DNA of 64,000 bases from Enterobacter sp. Ag1 (lineage in GTDB: Bacteria > Pseudomonadota > Gammaproteobacteria > Enterobacterales > Enterobacteriaceae): positions 124,001 to 188,000 of the forward strand of contig AKXM01000034.1 of NCBI GenBank assembly GCA_000277545.1. The letters run 5' to 3'. Below are positions 1-8,815 of this stretch, in pieces; position 1 is the first letter of the stretch, and each line of letters opens with the position of its first letter. The notes under the pieces were generated by a model. The model searched no databases and was not told where the DNA came from. It worked only from the letters and a program-made list of their open reading frames with translations. The translations under genes were made by a program, and so were the position numbers.

Positions 1-679
1 TAAACATCAGCGCCGAGCTGCCGCAGGCAATGCGCAACCGCGCCAGCTCATTACTGATTTTTCGTTCCAGCAGGCGGCGATTGGCAATCCCCAGCAGGGG
101 ATCCATCATGGCAATGTTTTCCAGCTCGCGGCTCTTTTCCCGCAGCTGCAGCGCTATCGAAGCCGTCAGCATACTGAGCGCGATAGTGTAAACGGCAATC
201 AGCGGCAGCGTGGCGTACATTGTCCGGGCAGAAACCGCCGGACTAAACGGCATCCCGTGGCTTATCCAGGTCAGCACAAACGCAAGCAAGATTGCCAGCA
301 TCGCCCGCTTCATCAGCGGTTTTCCCCCGGCGGCCAGCCGGTCGGAAACCAGAATGGTGATAATCACTACCGACGGCAGCGCGCTGAGCGATATCATCGC
401 AATCCAGAAGCCCCCGGCTGCCGCGTCGATCACCAGGTTTTGTTTTTCACTCCTGACCGGAGAAGCAGAAAAGCGCGCTTTTAACAGCGCCACGTGCGGC
501 CAGACAAAAGCGTTAACGACCAACAGCGCCATAACCGGCACAGAGGACTGCTGCTCATTCAGTACCGAAAAGAGGGGCAAGAAGCACAGAAACGTCCCCA
601 GCATACGCATGATATACATGCGATTAACGAAGCGAGAGCCGTGAGTTCTGGCATTTTTGTGAGGATCGGGTGTACGCAT
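1..679 (-). CDS. MASE2-domain diguanylate cyclase, C-terminus cut by window edge
   Basis: The N-terminal 226 residues are present; the gene runs off the left edge. The visible part has several hydrophobic segments in the pattern of a MASE2 membrane sensor domain, as in E. coli DgcC/AdrA (for example the motif FVWPH). A short linker follows, then the opening of a GGDEF domain (MDPLLGIANRRLLE, like the usual D-x-LTG-x-xNRR start). The catalytic GG(D/E)EF lies beyond the edge, so activity cannot be judged. The product would make cyclic di-GMP from GTP at the inner membrane. The start ATG at 677-679 is the first in frame. The gene lies just downstream of dgcF on the same strand, separated by about 85 bases. 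Confidence 0.85.
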   Translation of the reverse strand, partial: MRTPDPHKNARTHGSRFVNRMYIMRMLGTFLCFLPLFSVLNEQQSSVPVMALLVVNAFVWPHVALLKARFSASPVRSEKQNLVIDAAAGGFWIAMISLSALPSVVIITILVSDRLAAGGKPLMKRAMLAILLAFVLTWISHGMPFSPAVSARTMYATLPLIAVYTIALSMLTASIALQLREKSRELENIAMMDPLLGIANRRLLERKISNELARLRIACGSSALMF

Positions 680-763
680 AACTATCTCAGGCAAACGAAC
701 CAGCCACGACAAACTGCACGGGCATACTACGCGATAATAAAGGATCCGAAGTGAACATGGCTA

Positions 764-2245
764 TTAAGAATCACGCATGTGCGAGGCCGGAAACACTTCA
801 GCGTGGACGTTACTCGCGCTGGTTTTATTGCGCCCCTGCCGCTTCGATAAATACAAATACTTATCCGCTTCGGGAATAAGCTGATTAAAGGTTGCTTCCA
901 GCGTGTTATTACCCAGCGCCGCCTCAGCCAGGCCAATACTGACGGTGATAAACAGCGATTGTTCTTCGTAGTGAAAAGTACTGACTTCAATCGTTTTGCG
1001 GATCTGCTCGGCAATCTCAAAACCCTGCTGGTTATCCCGAACCCGGCACACCACCACAAACTCTTCCCCGCCGATGCGCGCCACCATTCCTCGCTCACCT
1101 ACGGTGTCCAGCACTCTGCTGGCGAAAGAGGCCAGCACGGTATCCCCACATTCGTGGCCCCAGATGTCATTGATTCGTTTGAAAAAATCAATATCCAGCA
1201 GCATCACGCACAGCAGCGGCTCTTGCGGGATTGGTTGATGCCGCCCGCTGCGCTTGAGTGCTTCAAACAGCCCGGAGCGGGAATAAACGCCCGTCAGGTA
1301 ATCATAGTCGGCACGCCGCGAAGTCTGCTTAATCAGCTGATTAATGGCATCCACGCTGATGGAAACAATCAGGGGGCAAATCGCGATAGTGGCAATGCCC
1401 AGGCGCGCCGAGAACATCTGATCGACCAGCAACAGCGGCTGTTCGGAATGGAGATTAATTGCCGCGTGGGCCACCAGCACAATTTCCACCCCGCCGGTAA
1501 TCAGCGTCAGCAGCGCAGTAACCGGGAGGGGGTAGCGAATGGCGCACCAGATAAGCGCAGGGAGCGGAAACGCCAGGCTGCCCGCCCCGCCGATAATCAT
1601 CGCCGTGCAGACTGCAATCACCACGGAAAAAAACGGATACATGTCTGACGGCACGATACCGGTCAGTTTCCGCCAGGAAGGCCAGCTGGCGGTCAGCAAA
1701 CAGGGCAGCATCAGGACGCCGGTTGAAAACTGCTCGCTCACCCAGTCAGCATAGAGCGGCATAAACTTTTCATGGTAATCGCCGCTTATCCCCAGCGATC
1801 CTACCGCGCCAAATAATGAAGATAATATGGCGGCAATCAGCGAAAAGTTAAAAATATTAAACGCATTTAGCGCCCAGTTACTCTCATCCATATTGCGCGA
1901 ATAGCGCAGCAATAAACGGGCGGCGGTGACAATAAACACCATATTTGAAAAGTTGATGATCGTCGACTGCCAGCCCCACTGGGTGGTAAAGGCGTCATAA
2001 ACCAGCATTGCCGCATAGCAAATAAAATAATAAATGGCTTTGTTCAGCCACGGATTACGCACAAAGATGGCGGCCAGCACCGCATTCAGCGGCCAGAATA
2101 GCGAAAGATCGTTAACCAGCCGAAGCGAAGCGCCAAAGAAGTAAAATAGCGTGGTAAGCGCAAAAACACTGATCGCATTTAACAGCATTTTATCGGGGGA
2201 AAAGAATGAAAACTTAGGTCGATTAACCATGCTATCCTGGTTCAT
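764..2245 (-). CDS. dgcF: Diguanylate cyclase DgcF (YneF), full-length MASE1-GGDEF form
   Basis: 493 residues. About 300 N-terminal residues form many hydrophobic segments of a MASE1-type sensor. The GGDEF domain follows, with catalytic GGEEF at about 392-396 and the D-x-DxFKxIND motif upstream. The second half closely follows E. coli YneF (shared stretches include ADW.SEQFSTGV, GGAGSLAFPLPALIWCA and MFSARLGIAT), which as I recall it is annotated shorter. Product: cyclic di-GMP. The usual RxxD inhibitory site, five residues before GGEEF, is absent (GERG occupies it), so product inhibition at that site is unlikely. Position next to glsB also fits E. coli, although yneG, which lies between them there, is missing. 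A second in-frame ATG lies five codons in. Confidence 0.9.
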   Translation of the reverse strand: MNQDSMVNRPKFSFFSPDKMLLNAISVFALTTLFYFFGASLRLVNDLSLFWPLNAVLAAIFVRNPWLNKAIYYFICYAAMLVYDAFTTQWGWQSTIINFSNMVFIVTAARLLLRYSRNMDESNWALNAFNIFNFSLIAAILSSLFGAVGSLGISGDYHEKFMPLYADWVSEQFSTGVLMLPCLLTASWPSWRKLTGIVPSDMYPFFSVVIAVCTAMIIGGAGSLAFPLPALIWCAIRYPLPVTALLTLITGGVEIVLVAHAAINLHSEQPLLLVDQMFSARLGIATIAICPLIVSISVDAINQLIKQTSRRADYDYLTGVYSRSGLFEALKRSGRHQPIPQEPLLCVMLLDIDFFKRINDIWGHECGDTVLASFASRVLDTVGERGMVARIGGEEFVVVCRVRDNQQGFEIAEQIRKTIEVSTFHYEEQSLFITVSIGLAEAALGNNTLEATFNQLIPEADKYLYLSKRQGRNKTSASNVHAEVFPASHMRDS

Positions 2246-2497
2246 ATCTATTCATCACCGCTGAAAATAAATAGCGCCATCAGGTGATTGCGAAAATAAG
2301 CATTAGCTTAGCATGTTTATCCCGCTAACAATCCAGGGCATTGAGAGAAAGAAGAAAATTCACTCAACTCGCCAGCGTTCCGCATGAACTATTAGCCATA
2401 AGTTAAATTTTTGCCACCTTCTCCCCCGCCTTTTGTCAACGGCAGGCTTTGTGGCTAAAAATTCAGACTTATTGCCGGGGAATAATTAGCAGCCTCA
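2246..2497. other. Gene-free AT-rich stretch upstream of dgcF and of the small ORF
   Basis: I see no convincing reading frame here. It should contain the minus-strand promoter of dgcF. At its right end it borders the PhoP-like box that drives the small plus-strand gene. No clear terminator or repeat was found. Confidence 0.5.
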
Positions 2498-2532
2498 GGT
2501 TTAACCGATGTTTAACGTCGCTGCCTTATAGT
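2498..2532 (+). promoter_or_regulatory. PhoP-box promoter of the 40-residue protein gene
   Basis: A direct repeat GGTTTA (2498-2503), five bases, TGTTTA (2509-2514) matches the PhoP box (T/G)GTTTA-N5-(T/G)GTTTA exactly. A -10 hexamer TATAGT (2527-2532) lies 12 bases downstream, the spacing of PhoP-activated promoters that lack a -35 element. Transcription would start near 2539, about 23 bases before the small ORF. Confidence 0.7.
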
Positions 2533-2561
2533 CCATAAACGTAGGATTTCCCGGAGCTGAA

Positions 2562-2684
2562 ATGCGTAAAACACCCTGGGCGGAACGACTCATCATTACC
2601 GCCATAATGCTGGCCGTGCTGGCCACCGTTAGCCTGGTTGGCGTGCTATGGTTGCGCATACCGGGATTATTATTACTGCAATAA
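2562..2684 (+). CDS. Small single-pass membrane protein, 40 residues, unknown
   Basis: ATG at 2562 is preceded by GGAG at 2553-2556. The protein has a short basic amphipathic N-terminus (MRKTPWAERL), one long hydrophobic helix (about residues 10-30), then W-L-R-I-P-G and a leucine run. This is the layout of regulatory small membrane proteins such as MgtS, MgrB or MgtR, but I recognise no homology to any of them. A PhoP-type promoter sits directly upstream, so expression in low Mg2+ or with antimicrobial peptides is the natural prediction. The gene converges on glsB with nine bases between the stop codons. Function is unknown; that the ORF is real is inferred from the promoter, SD and helix together. 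Confidence 0.65.
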   Translation: MRKTPWAERLIITAIMLAVLATVSLVGVLWLRIPGLLLLQ

Positions 2685-2693
2685 CTGCGTCGG

Positions 2694-3620
2694 TTAAAAA
2701 ATAGAGCGCCCGATGCGCTGAGAGAGAATTTCCAGCGCGGCCGTCCCGGCCAGTGAGTTACCGGAAGCATCCAGCTCCGGGCACCACACGGCAATAGACA
2801 TTTCATTCGGTACGTTGGCGATAATCCCGCCACCCACGCCCGATTTCCCCGGTAACCCCACGCGATAGGCAAATTCTCCCGCGCCGTCATACATGCCGCT
2901 GGTGATCATCAGCGCATTAATCTGCCGAGCGTGTTGAGCAGAGATCACCGGTTCAGCAATGTGCAGAGCCCGCCCCTGATTGGCCAGAAATAAAAACGTT
3001 TTGGCTAACTCCAGACAACTCATTTCCAGCGCACAGTAATGGAAATAGGTTTGCAGCACCGTAATGACATCATTCTCAAAATTACCAAATGACTTCATCA
3101 GCCAGGCAATCGCGGCATTGCGTGCCGAATGCTCAAATTCAGACCGCGCGACGCGTGTGTTATAGACTAAATCGTCAGCACCGGAGAGCGCCCGCACGAC
3201 TTCCAGCATCCGCTGTTTGGGCGCGCTGAGGCGGGTTTGCAGCATGTCACATACCACCAGCGCACCGGCATTAATAAACGGATTGCGGGGTTTGCCCTGC
3301 TCAAGCTCAAGCTGTAACAGAGAGTTAAACGGCTGGCCGGACGGCTCTTTGCCTACGCGCTGCCAGATTTCAGCTTCATCGTAGCGACCCATCGCCAGCG
3401 TCAGGCTCAGCACTTTAGAAATCGACTGGATAGAAAAACGCTCTGACGCATCCCCGGCGCTGAAGAACTCTCCGTCCACGGTACAAATAGCAATCCCGAG
3501 CTTATTGCCGGAAACCTCTTCCAGCGCCGGAATATAATTCGCGACCTTTCCTTGACCCAGCAAAGGGCGAACCTGGTCGAGGATCTCTTCCAGTAACTGA
3601 TTGTTTAATTGAACCGGCAC
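2694..3620 (-). CDS. glsB: Glutaminase 2 (GlsB, YneH)
   Basis: Serine-dependent glutaminase converting glutamine to glutamate and ammonia in the cytoplasm. The family motifs are present: the catalytic S-x-x-K in [22 protein letters not shown] text around [19 protein letters not shown], and [12 protein letters not shown] near the C-terminus. I place the start at GTG 3620 rather than the ATG 18 bases upstream. AGGAG stands six bases before the GTG, and this gives 308 residues starting level with E. coli GlsB, which has the same length. E. coli keeps glsB beside sad; here a chemoreceptor gene lies between them. Confidence 0.93.
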   Translation of the reverse strand: MPVQLNNQLLEEILDQVRPLLGQGKVANYIPALEEVSGNKLGIAICTVDGEFFSAGDASERFSIQSISKVLSLTLAMGRYDEAEIWQRVGKEPSGQPFNSLLQLELEQGKPRNPFINAGALVVCDMLQTRLSAPKQRMLEVVRALSGADDLVYNTRVARSEFEHSARNAAIAWLMKSFGNFENDVITVLQTYFHYCALEMSCLELAKTFLFLANQGRALHIAEPVISAQHARQINALMITSGMYDGAGEFAYRVGLPGKSGVGGGIIANVPNEMSIAVWCPELDASGNSLAGTAALEILSQRIGRSIF

Positions 3621-3689
3621 CGTGCGCTCCTGAGGCATATGTTAAGCGGCGAAAGTATACCAGAGCCACGGGCCGATAATAAGACGAAC

Positions 3690-5291
3690 TCAGGCGGTCA
3701 TTTGAAAGCGAGCGACAGCTTTTTCAAGGCGTTGGGACTCATCCAGCAAACGTTTTGAGGTATTAGCCGAGGCCTTAATCAGCAGCCCGGTCTGGCTCAC
3801 CGCCTGATTAAGCGTGGTGATCCGCGCCGTGACGTGATGCACGCTGGCGCCCTGGTCAACGGAGGCGCTGGAAATTTCATTCAGCAGCCCGCTCAGGCGG
3901 GTCACCTGGGCAATCACATTTTTCAACTGCGCCTCCAGCTCTGAGACGGCTTCGCTGCCTTGCTCAATACCCTGCAGCGAGTTATTGATCAACGACTGAA
4001 TATTTCTGGTCGACTGACTACTCTGTTTCGCCAGCAGGCCAACTTCACGTGCCACCACCGCAAAACCTCGCCCCTGGTTGCCCGCATGAGCCGCCTCAAT
4101 GGCGGCGTTTAGCGCCAGGATATTGGTCTGGAAAGCAACGTTATCAATCATCGCCACAATGCCGCGCATCTCAGAGGAACGGGTCACAATATCCTGCATT
4201 GACGTATTCACCGTGTGCATCATCTGGTCGCCACCGGCCACCATCTCACGCGCTTCGTCCGCGCGCTGGTTCGCCTGAATAGCGTACTGGCTGTTTTCCT
4301 GTACGCGGGATTCCAGCTCGGTGATATGCAGAGTGACTTTCTCCAGCTCCTGCTCCTGCTGTGAAGAGTGGGTAGACAGCTCGTTATTCCCTTCCGCAAG
4401 CTGGCCAATATTGCTTAACAGAATGGCCGAGGATTCCCGCACCTCTTGCACCAGTTGCTGAATGCCCTGCTGCATTTCCAGTACGCTGCCGTGCAGCTGC
4501 TTCACCTCGCGGTTAACCAGTCTTCGCTCAGCGGGGAGCCGCGACAGATCGCCGGCGGCCAGAATATGTAAATGTTCGATAAGGCTGCGCAGCGGGCGAA
4601 TCACCCAGCGAGCCACGCCCAGCCAGACGGCAATCGCCACGACCAGTAATATACCCAGCGCGATAATAAACAGCGTTTGCGCCTGACTCAGGCTGTCCAG
4701 CAATGTGTGGCTGGCCGCAGCTGTTTGCTTCTCGCCTTCGGTCTGATAGCGCGCGTACTGCTCGTTGAAATCGGACTGGAAAGCCTGAATCGGCACTTCA
4801 AAGAACGCATCGATGGAGGCCTTCTTTTGCATCCCTTCCAGCTGTTCTTTCAATCCGCCGAAGAACAGCTGATAGCTGTTGGCCAGGCTCTCGCTGCCCG
4901 CCGGGTGAAGTTGCTGCCAGGCGGCAAAATTCTGCTGCGAAACTTTCAGGGCGGCGTCGGCCTCATCCACCAGGCTGTTCCAGCTGCCGACCGACCCGGT
5001 CTCTTTGTCCTGCATAAAGTAAACGCCCGCCCGGTTCAGCAGGTCACTGGTCATCAGCAGCGAGGTTCTCGCCTTCTCCATGACCACCTGCTGCTGATGA
5101 AGCTGGTTATTTTCGAGGACGCTCTGGCGGGTTTCGTGCAGGATGTTGGACAGGGACACGGTGGAGAGAACTTGTAGCACGGAAAAGAGTGCGATAACGC
5201 CAACCACCCCGCTCAGCAGCCCGAATTCACGAGGGCGACGGGCAAGCAGCCTGAAGGGATTTAAACGGCGAAAAATTTGACTTATGTTCAT
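3690..5291 (-). CDS. Methyl-accepting chemotaxis protein
   Basis: 533 residues. A first membrane helix (about 23-45) and a second (about 203-228) bracket a periplasmic four-helix sensor. A HAMP segment (VIRPLRSLIEHLHILAAGDLS) and a cytoplasmic signalling coiled coil follow. The hairpin tip reads [20 protein letters not shown] then [11 protein letters not shown], the hallmark contact region for CheA/CheW. The C-terminus ends in ARFQMTA and has no NWETF-type CheR-binding tail, so methylation would need help from other receptors. The ligand is unknown. ATG 5291 is preferred to GTG 5309 because a GAAG precedes it. It sits between glsB and sad, where E. coli has no receptor. No FliA promoter was found upstream. 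Confidence 0.9.
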   Translation of the reverse strand: MNISQIFRRLNPFRLLARRPREFGLLSGVVGVIALFSVLQVLSTVSLSNILHETRQSVLENNQLHQQQVVMEKARTSLLMTSDLLNRAGVYFMQDKETGSVGSWNSLVDEADAALKVSQQNFAAWQQLHPAGSESLANSYQLFFGGLKEQLEGMQKKASIDAFFEVPIQAFQSDFNEQYARYQTEGEKQTAAASHTLLDSLSQAQTLFIIALGILLVVAIAVWLGVARWVIRPLRSLIEHLHILAAGDLSRLPAERRLVNREVKQLHGSVLEMQQGIQQLVQEVRESSAILLSNIGQLAEGNNELSTHSSQQEQELEKVTLHITELESRVQENSQYAIQANQRADEAREMVAGGDQMMHTVNTSMQDIVTRSSEMRGIVAMIDNVAFQTNILALNAAIEAAHAGNQGRGFAVVAREVGLLAKQSSQSTRNIQSLINNSLQGIEQGSEAVSELEAQLKNVIAQVTRLSGLLNEISSASVDQGASVHHVTARITTLNQAVSQTGLLIKASANTSKRLLDESQRLEKAVARFQMTA

Positions 5292-5493
5292 GATTTTCTT
5301 CAGTAACACAACGATGCCGCGAGTGTACTGAGCGAAAATGACAGAATTATTTCATTCTCATGACAAACAAGACCACCTTCAAGGCGGCCTTACTTTTTAC
5401 TGATTGCGCGGGCATAAACCAGCATAACGTCTGCCCTTACCGGAGAAAACAAGCATTATTCCTCCCCGGCAAACCGACGCCAGGCGGGCTAAG

Positions 5494-6885
5494 CTAGCGC
5501 CTGTCTTTCCACACGGTCTGAATATTACAGAACTCATGCAGCCCGAAATGGGAAAGCTCGCGGCCAAACCCGCTCTTTTTCACCCCGCCAAACGCCACGC
5601 GCGGATCGCTGGCGCTATAGCCATTGATAAACACCCCGCCGCATTCGAGGCGTGCCGCCATCTCCAGCGCCAGCTGTTCATTCGCGGTATAAACCGTTGC
5701 GGACAGGCCATAATCGCTGTCGTTTGCCAGCTCAAGGGCATGTTCGCTGTCGCGGGCGACGGTAATCGCGGCCACCGGGCCAAACAGCTCCTGGCGGAAC
5801 GCGGTCATCTCTGGCGTGACATTAGTGAGCACGGTCGGCGCATAGTAGTTGCCCTCGCCAGGCAGTTTATCCCCGCCGATCAGCAGTTTTGCGCCCTGCT
5901 TAAGTGACATTGTCACTTGCTCATGCAGTTCATCACGCAGATCGTAGCGTGCCATCGGCCCAATGCGATTAGCTTCTTCCTGCGGCGTACCAACCTCATA
6001 GTTTTTCAGCTCGGCAATAAAGCGGTCGGTGAAGGCGGCGGCAATTCCCTCTTCAACGATAAAGCGTTTCGCGGCGGCACAAACCTGCCCGGTGTTCTGG
6101 AAGCGCCCTGCCACGGCGGCCTTCACGGCTTCGTCGAGATCGGCATCATTCAGCACGATAAACGGATCGGACCCGCCCAGCTCCAGCACGCATTTTTTCA
6201 GCGCGGCACCTGCCTGGGCACCAATCGCGGCACCTGCTCTACCGCTACCGGTCACGGTGACGGCGGCCACACGCGGGTCGTTAATCGCCTGGCTGACCCC
6301 TTCCGGCGTCACGTTAAGCAGTTCGAACAGCGAAGGCACAAAGCCCGCGTCAACAAACATCTGGCGAATGAGTTCGGCGCAGCCCATCACGTTTGGCGCA
6401 TGTTTCAGAATATAGCTGTTACCGGCCAGCAGAATCGGCACCGCCCCACGCAGCACCTGCCACAGCGGGAAGTTCCACGGCATTACCGCCAGGATCGGCC
6501 CCAGCGGACGGTATTCAATCACCGCCTTATTGTGTTCAACCTGAGTCGCTTCCGCCCCCAGCATGGCCGGGCCGTGCTCGGCATACCAGTCGCAAAGGTT
6601 AGCGGACTTCGCCACTTCAGCGCGCGCCTGCAAAATAGGCTTGCCCATCTCGGCGGTAATCATTTGTGCCATTGCTTCGCCGTGTTTACGCACCGCCGCG
6701 CCCAAATCACGCAGCTTTTGCGCACGTTCGTTAAGCGGGGTAACGCGCCAGGCGTTAAAAGCCTGCTGGTTACGGGCCAGCGCGGCATCAATCCGGGCGG
6801 CGTTCTCAAAAGGATAAACCGCAATCCGCTCACCGGTAGCGGGATTGCGTGAAATGGCGTGGGTTTGCCCGGTTACTGATTGCAT
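5494..6885 (-). CDS. sad: Succinate-semialdehyde dehydrogenase Sad (YneI)
   Basis: 463 residues against 462 in E. coli, with near-identical long stretches (MGKPI.QARAEVAKSANLCDWYAEHGPAML; the C-terminus VAFGGVKKSGFGRELSHFGL). It oxidises succinate semialdehyde to succinate using NAD(P)+, the last step of putrescine/GABA breakdown. Aldehyde dehydrogenase residues are visible: general base Glu235 in LELGG, catalytic Cys269 in NTGQVCAAAKR, and the PWNFP cofactor loop. The ATG at 6885 has GAGG eight bases before it; earlier in-frame starts lack an SD. It is divergent from ptrR, its known local regulator in E. coli, across about 100 bases. Confidence 0.95.
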   Translation of the reverse strand: MQSVTGQTHAISRNPATGERIAVYPFENAARIDAALARNQQAFNAWRVTPLNERAQKLRDLGAAVRKHGEAMAQMITAEMGKPILQARAEVAKSANLCDWYAEHGPAMLGAEATQVEHNKAVIEYRPLGPILAVMPWNFPLWQVLRGAVPILLAGNSYILKHAPNVMGCAELIRQMFVDAGFVPSLFELLNVTPEGVSQAINDPRVAAVTVTGSGRAGAAIGAQAGAALKKCVLELGGSDPFIVLNDADLDEAVKAAVAGRFQNTGQVCAAAKRFIVEEGIAAAFTDRFIAELKNYEVGTPQEEANRIGPMARYDLRDELHEQVTMSLKQGAKLLIGGDKLPGEGNYYAPTVLTNVTPEMTAFRQELFGPVAAITVARDSEHALELANDSDYGLSATVYTANEQLALEMAARLECGGVFINGYSASDPRVAFGGVKKSGFGRELSHFGLHEFCNIQTVWKDRR

Positions 6886-6889
6886 GGTG

Positions 6890-6934
6890 GTGCCTCGACA
6901 GGTGAATGAGATGTTAACAGTAGCCTTGAGGCAC
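6890..6934. promoter_or_regulatory. Inverted repeat between sad and ptrR, possible regulator site
   Basis: GTGCCTC (6890-6896) and GAGGCAC (6928-6934) are exact inverted copies 31 bases apart in the shared sad/ptrR control region. They could be half-sites for the LysR-type PtrR, but the left arm overlaps the sad SD. This is a weak call. Confidence 0.3.
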
Positions 6935-6986
6935 AAAGTTTAAAAATGAATAATACTAAGCAAACCCTTCACGATTTGAGAAAGCC

Positions 6987-7856
6987 ATGGACCTCACTCA
7001 ACTGGAAATGTTTAACGCCGTCGCTGAAACCGGCAGCATCAGCGCCGCCGCGCAGCAGGTACACCGCGTCCCGTCGAACCTCACGACCCGCATCAAGCAG
7101 CTGGAGGCTGATTTAGGCGTGGCGCTGTTTATTCGCGAGAACCAGCGCCTGAAGCTCTCCCCGTCCGGCCACAGCTTCCTGGCCTACAGCAAGCGCATTC
7201 TGGCGCTGGTGGATGAAGCACGCATGGTGGTGTCCGGCGATGAACCTCAGGGCCCGCTGGCGCTGGGTTCGTTAGAAAGTACGGCGGCGGTGCGCATTCC
7301 TGGCGTACTGGCAAACTTTAACCAGCGTTACCCGAAAATCCACCTTTCTCTCACCACCGGGCCTTCCGGCGACCAGATTGACGGCGTGCTCGAAGGCCGC
7401 CTCGCCGCCGCCTTTGTTGACGGCCCGGTGCTGCATCCGTCCCTTGAGGGCCTGGCGGTGTATCGCGAAGAGATGACCGTCGTCGCGCCCGCCGATCATG
7501 CCCCTATTCTCAGCGGGGCCGACGTGAACGGCGAGAGTATTTACGCTTTCCGGGCCAACTGCTCCTATCGCCGTCACTTTGAGAGCTGGTTTCACGACAG
7601 CCAGGCTATGCCGGGCAAGATCCACGAAATGGAGTCTTATCACGGGATGCTGGCCTGCGTGATTGCCGGCGCGGGGCTGGCGCTGATGCCACGGAGTATG
7701 CTGGAGAGTATGCCGGGCAGCCATCAGGTGAGCACCTGGCCGCTGCCGGAGGATAAGCGCTATCTTGATACCTGGCTGCTGTGGCGCAGAGACGCCAAAA
7801 CCCGCCAGCTGGATGCTTTTATTTCGCTGCTGGAATTGCCTTCGCAGGTGCCTTAA
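6987..7856 (+). CDS. ptrR: LysR-type regulator PtrR (YneJ)
   Basis: 289 residues. The N-terminal winged helix-turn-helix ([19 protein letters not shown]...) and the effector-binding domain follow E. coli YneJ closely, including [20 protein letters not shown] and [15 protein letters not shown]. In E. coli this protein, renamed PtrR, controls the adjacent sad gene in putrescine use. The divergent arrangement here is the same and implies the same job. Length is normal (293 in E. coli) and the start has GAGAAAG upstream. The next gene, on the other strand, ends directly after it. Confidence 0.93.
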   Translation: MDLTQLEMFNAVAETGSISAAAQQVHRVPSNLTTRIKQLEADLGVALFIRENQRLKLSPSGHSFLAYSKRILALVDEARMVVSGDEPQGPLALGSLESTAAVRIPGVLANFNQRYPKIHLSLTTGPSGDQIDGVLEGRLAAAFVDGPVLHPSLEGLAVYREEMTVVAPADHAPILSGADVNGESIYAFRANCSYRRHFESWFHDSQAMPGKIHEMESYHGMLACVIAGAGLALMPRSMLESMPGSHQVSTWPLPEDKRYLDTWLLWRRDAKTRQLDAFISLLELPSQVP

Positions 7857-8693
7857 CTAAGCCTTGAGATCCCCATACTTATAAGCGGCGGTCACCCCGC
7901 CGTCGATCAGGATATCGCTCCCGCTGATATAGGAGCCGTTCGGGCCAAAGAGAAACTCAGCCAGGGCGCCAATTTCGTCCGGCGTGCCGCCTCTTCCCGC
8001 CGGGGATTTCGCCAGCATGTTTCGGTAGAACTCCCCGCGTTCGACACTGTTCAGCTCGTCATAGGCCAATGGGGTATACACGATCCCGGCACTGATGCAG
8101 TTGATTCTCGCGCCTCGCCGCCCCCATTTTACCGCCTCGGCCATCACCCGCAGCGCATTGCCCCGTTTTGACACCTGGTAGGCATACAGGCTGTCGTCAA
8201 TGGCTTTGACTCGCGGTAATTCCAGCAGCTTTTCCGGCGGCAGCGTTGCCAGCTCGTCGGCCTCGGCCTGCGTCAGCGCGTCCACATCCAGCCGGTGGCT
8301 GGACTGCGAGCCAATCACCACCCCGGAACCTCCCGCGCCAATAACCTTCCCAAACGCCTCAAACACCACTGCCGTCCCGTAAAGATCGACCCGGAGAATA
8401 TCCTGAGCGGCAGCCTGGGAAGGTGAAAGCCCGGCGGTGTGGATCACGCCCTTCACTTCTCCGTGGCCACAAGCCAGACTCACGAGATTTTGAATCGATT
8501 CCCGCGAGCGAACATCAACCACGGTGGTGCTGACCCGGAAACCCGCCTGCTGCAACGTTTGCTGCGCGGTCTGGCTATTTTCCGGCGTGATATCGGCCAG
8601 CAAAATATGTTTGCCGGTGCCGACGCGGCGGGCAATCGCCTGAGCAATCGATCCGCTGCCGATAACAACGATAACGTCCTGGGAAGAAAGCAT
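7857..8693 (-). CDS. Short-chain dehydrogenase/reductase (SDR)
   Basis: 278 residues. The N-terminal cofactor loop is VIGSGSIAQAIARR, a variant of the SDR TGxxxGIG glycine motif. Further on are an N-A-G-like HTAG, the catalytic serine region (GSQSSHR), the Y-x-x-x-K pair (YQVSKRG), and the C-terminal SGSDILIDGGVTAAYKYG typical of classical SDRs. It should be an NAD(P)H-linked alcohol/ketone oxidoreductase; the substrate is unknown. The ATG at 8693 is chosen because AGGAG stands seven bases upstream; the longer frame begins inside the upstream inverted repeat. That repeat, at 8713-8786, is probably its operator. Confidence 0.85.
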   Translation of the reverse strand: MLSSQDVIVVIGSGSIAQAIARRVGTGKHILLADITPENSQTAQQTLQQAGFRVSTTVVDVRSRESIQNLVSLACGHGEVKGVIHTAGLSPSQAAAQDILRVDLYGTAVVFEAFGKVIGAGGSGVVIGSQSSHRLDVDALTQAEADELATLPPEKLLELPRVKAIDDSLYAYQVSKRGNALRVMAEAVKWGRRGARINCISAGIVYTPLAYDELNSVERGEFYRNMLAKSPAGRGGTPDEIGALAEFLFGPNGSYISGSDILIDGGVTAAYKYGDLKA

Positions 8694-8712
8694 GTTTTTC
8701 TCCTGAATAGTG

Positions 8713-8786
8713 GAATGCAATAAGGCTAGCACGGCCGGATTCATCAATAATCGCCTCCGACGTGCTAGCCTTTATGAACTGCATTC
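8713..8786. promoter_or_regulatory. Large dyad upstream of the SDR gene, probable operator
   Basis: AAGGCTAGCACG (8722-8733) and CGTGCTAGCCTT (8761-8772) are perfect 12-base inverted copies. Outer arms GAATGC (8713-8718) and GCATTC (8781-8786) extend the symmetry. The spacer is 27 bases and there is no T-run, so an operator fits better than a terminator. Confidence 0.5.
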
Positions 8787-8815
8787 ATTAATCCCGGGGA
8801 ATTTTGCCCGGCAAG

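Noticed and set aside
5397..5456. A 19-codon minus-strand ORF with a GGAGG before its ATG, between sad and the chemoreceptor gene
   Set aside because: It is very short, the SD spacing is tight, the peptide has no recognisable feature, and no promoter was seen. It may be chance.
8713..8786. The large dyad as an intrinsic terminator of the PhzF gene
   Set aside because: The loop is 27 bases and no T-run follows on the minus strand.
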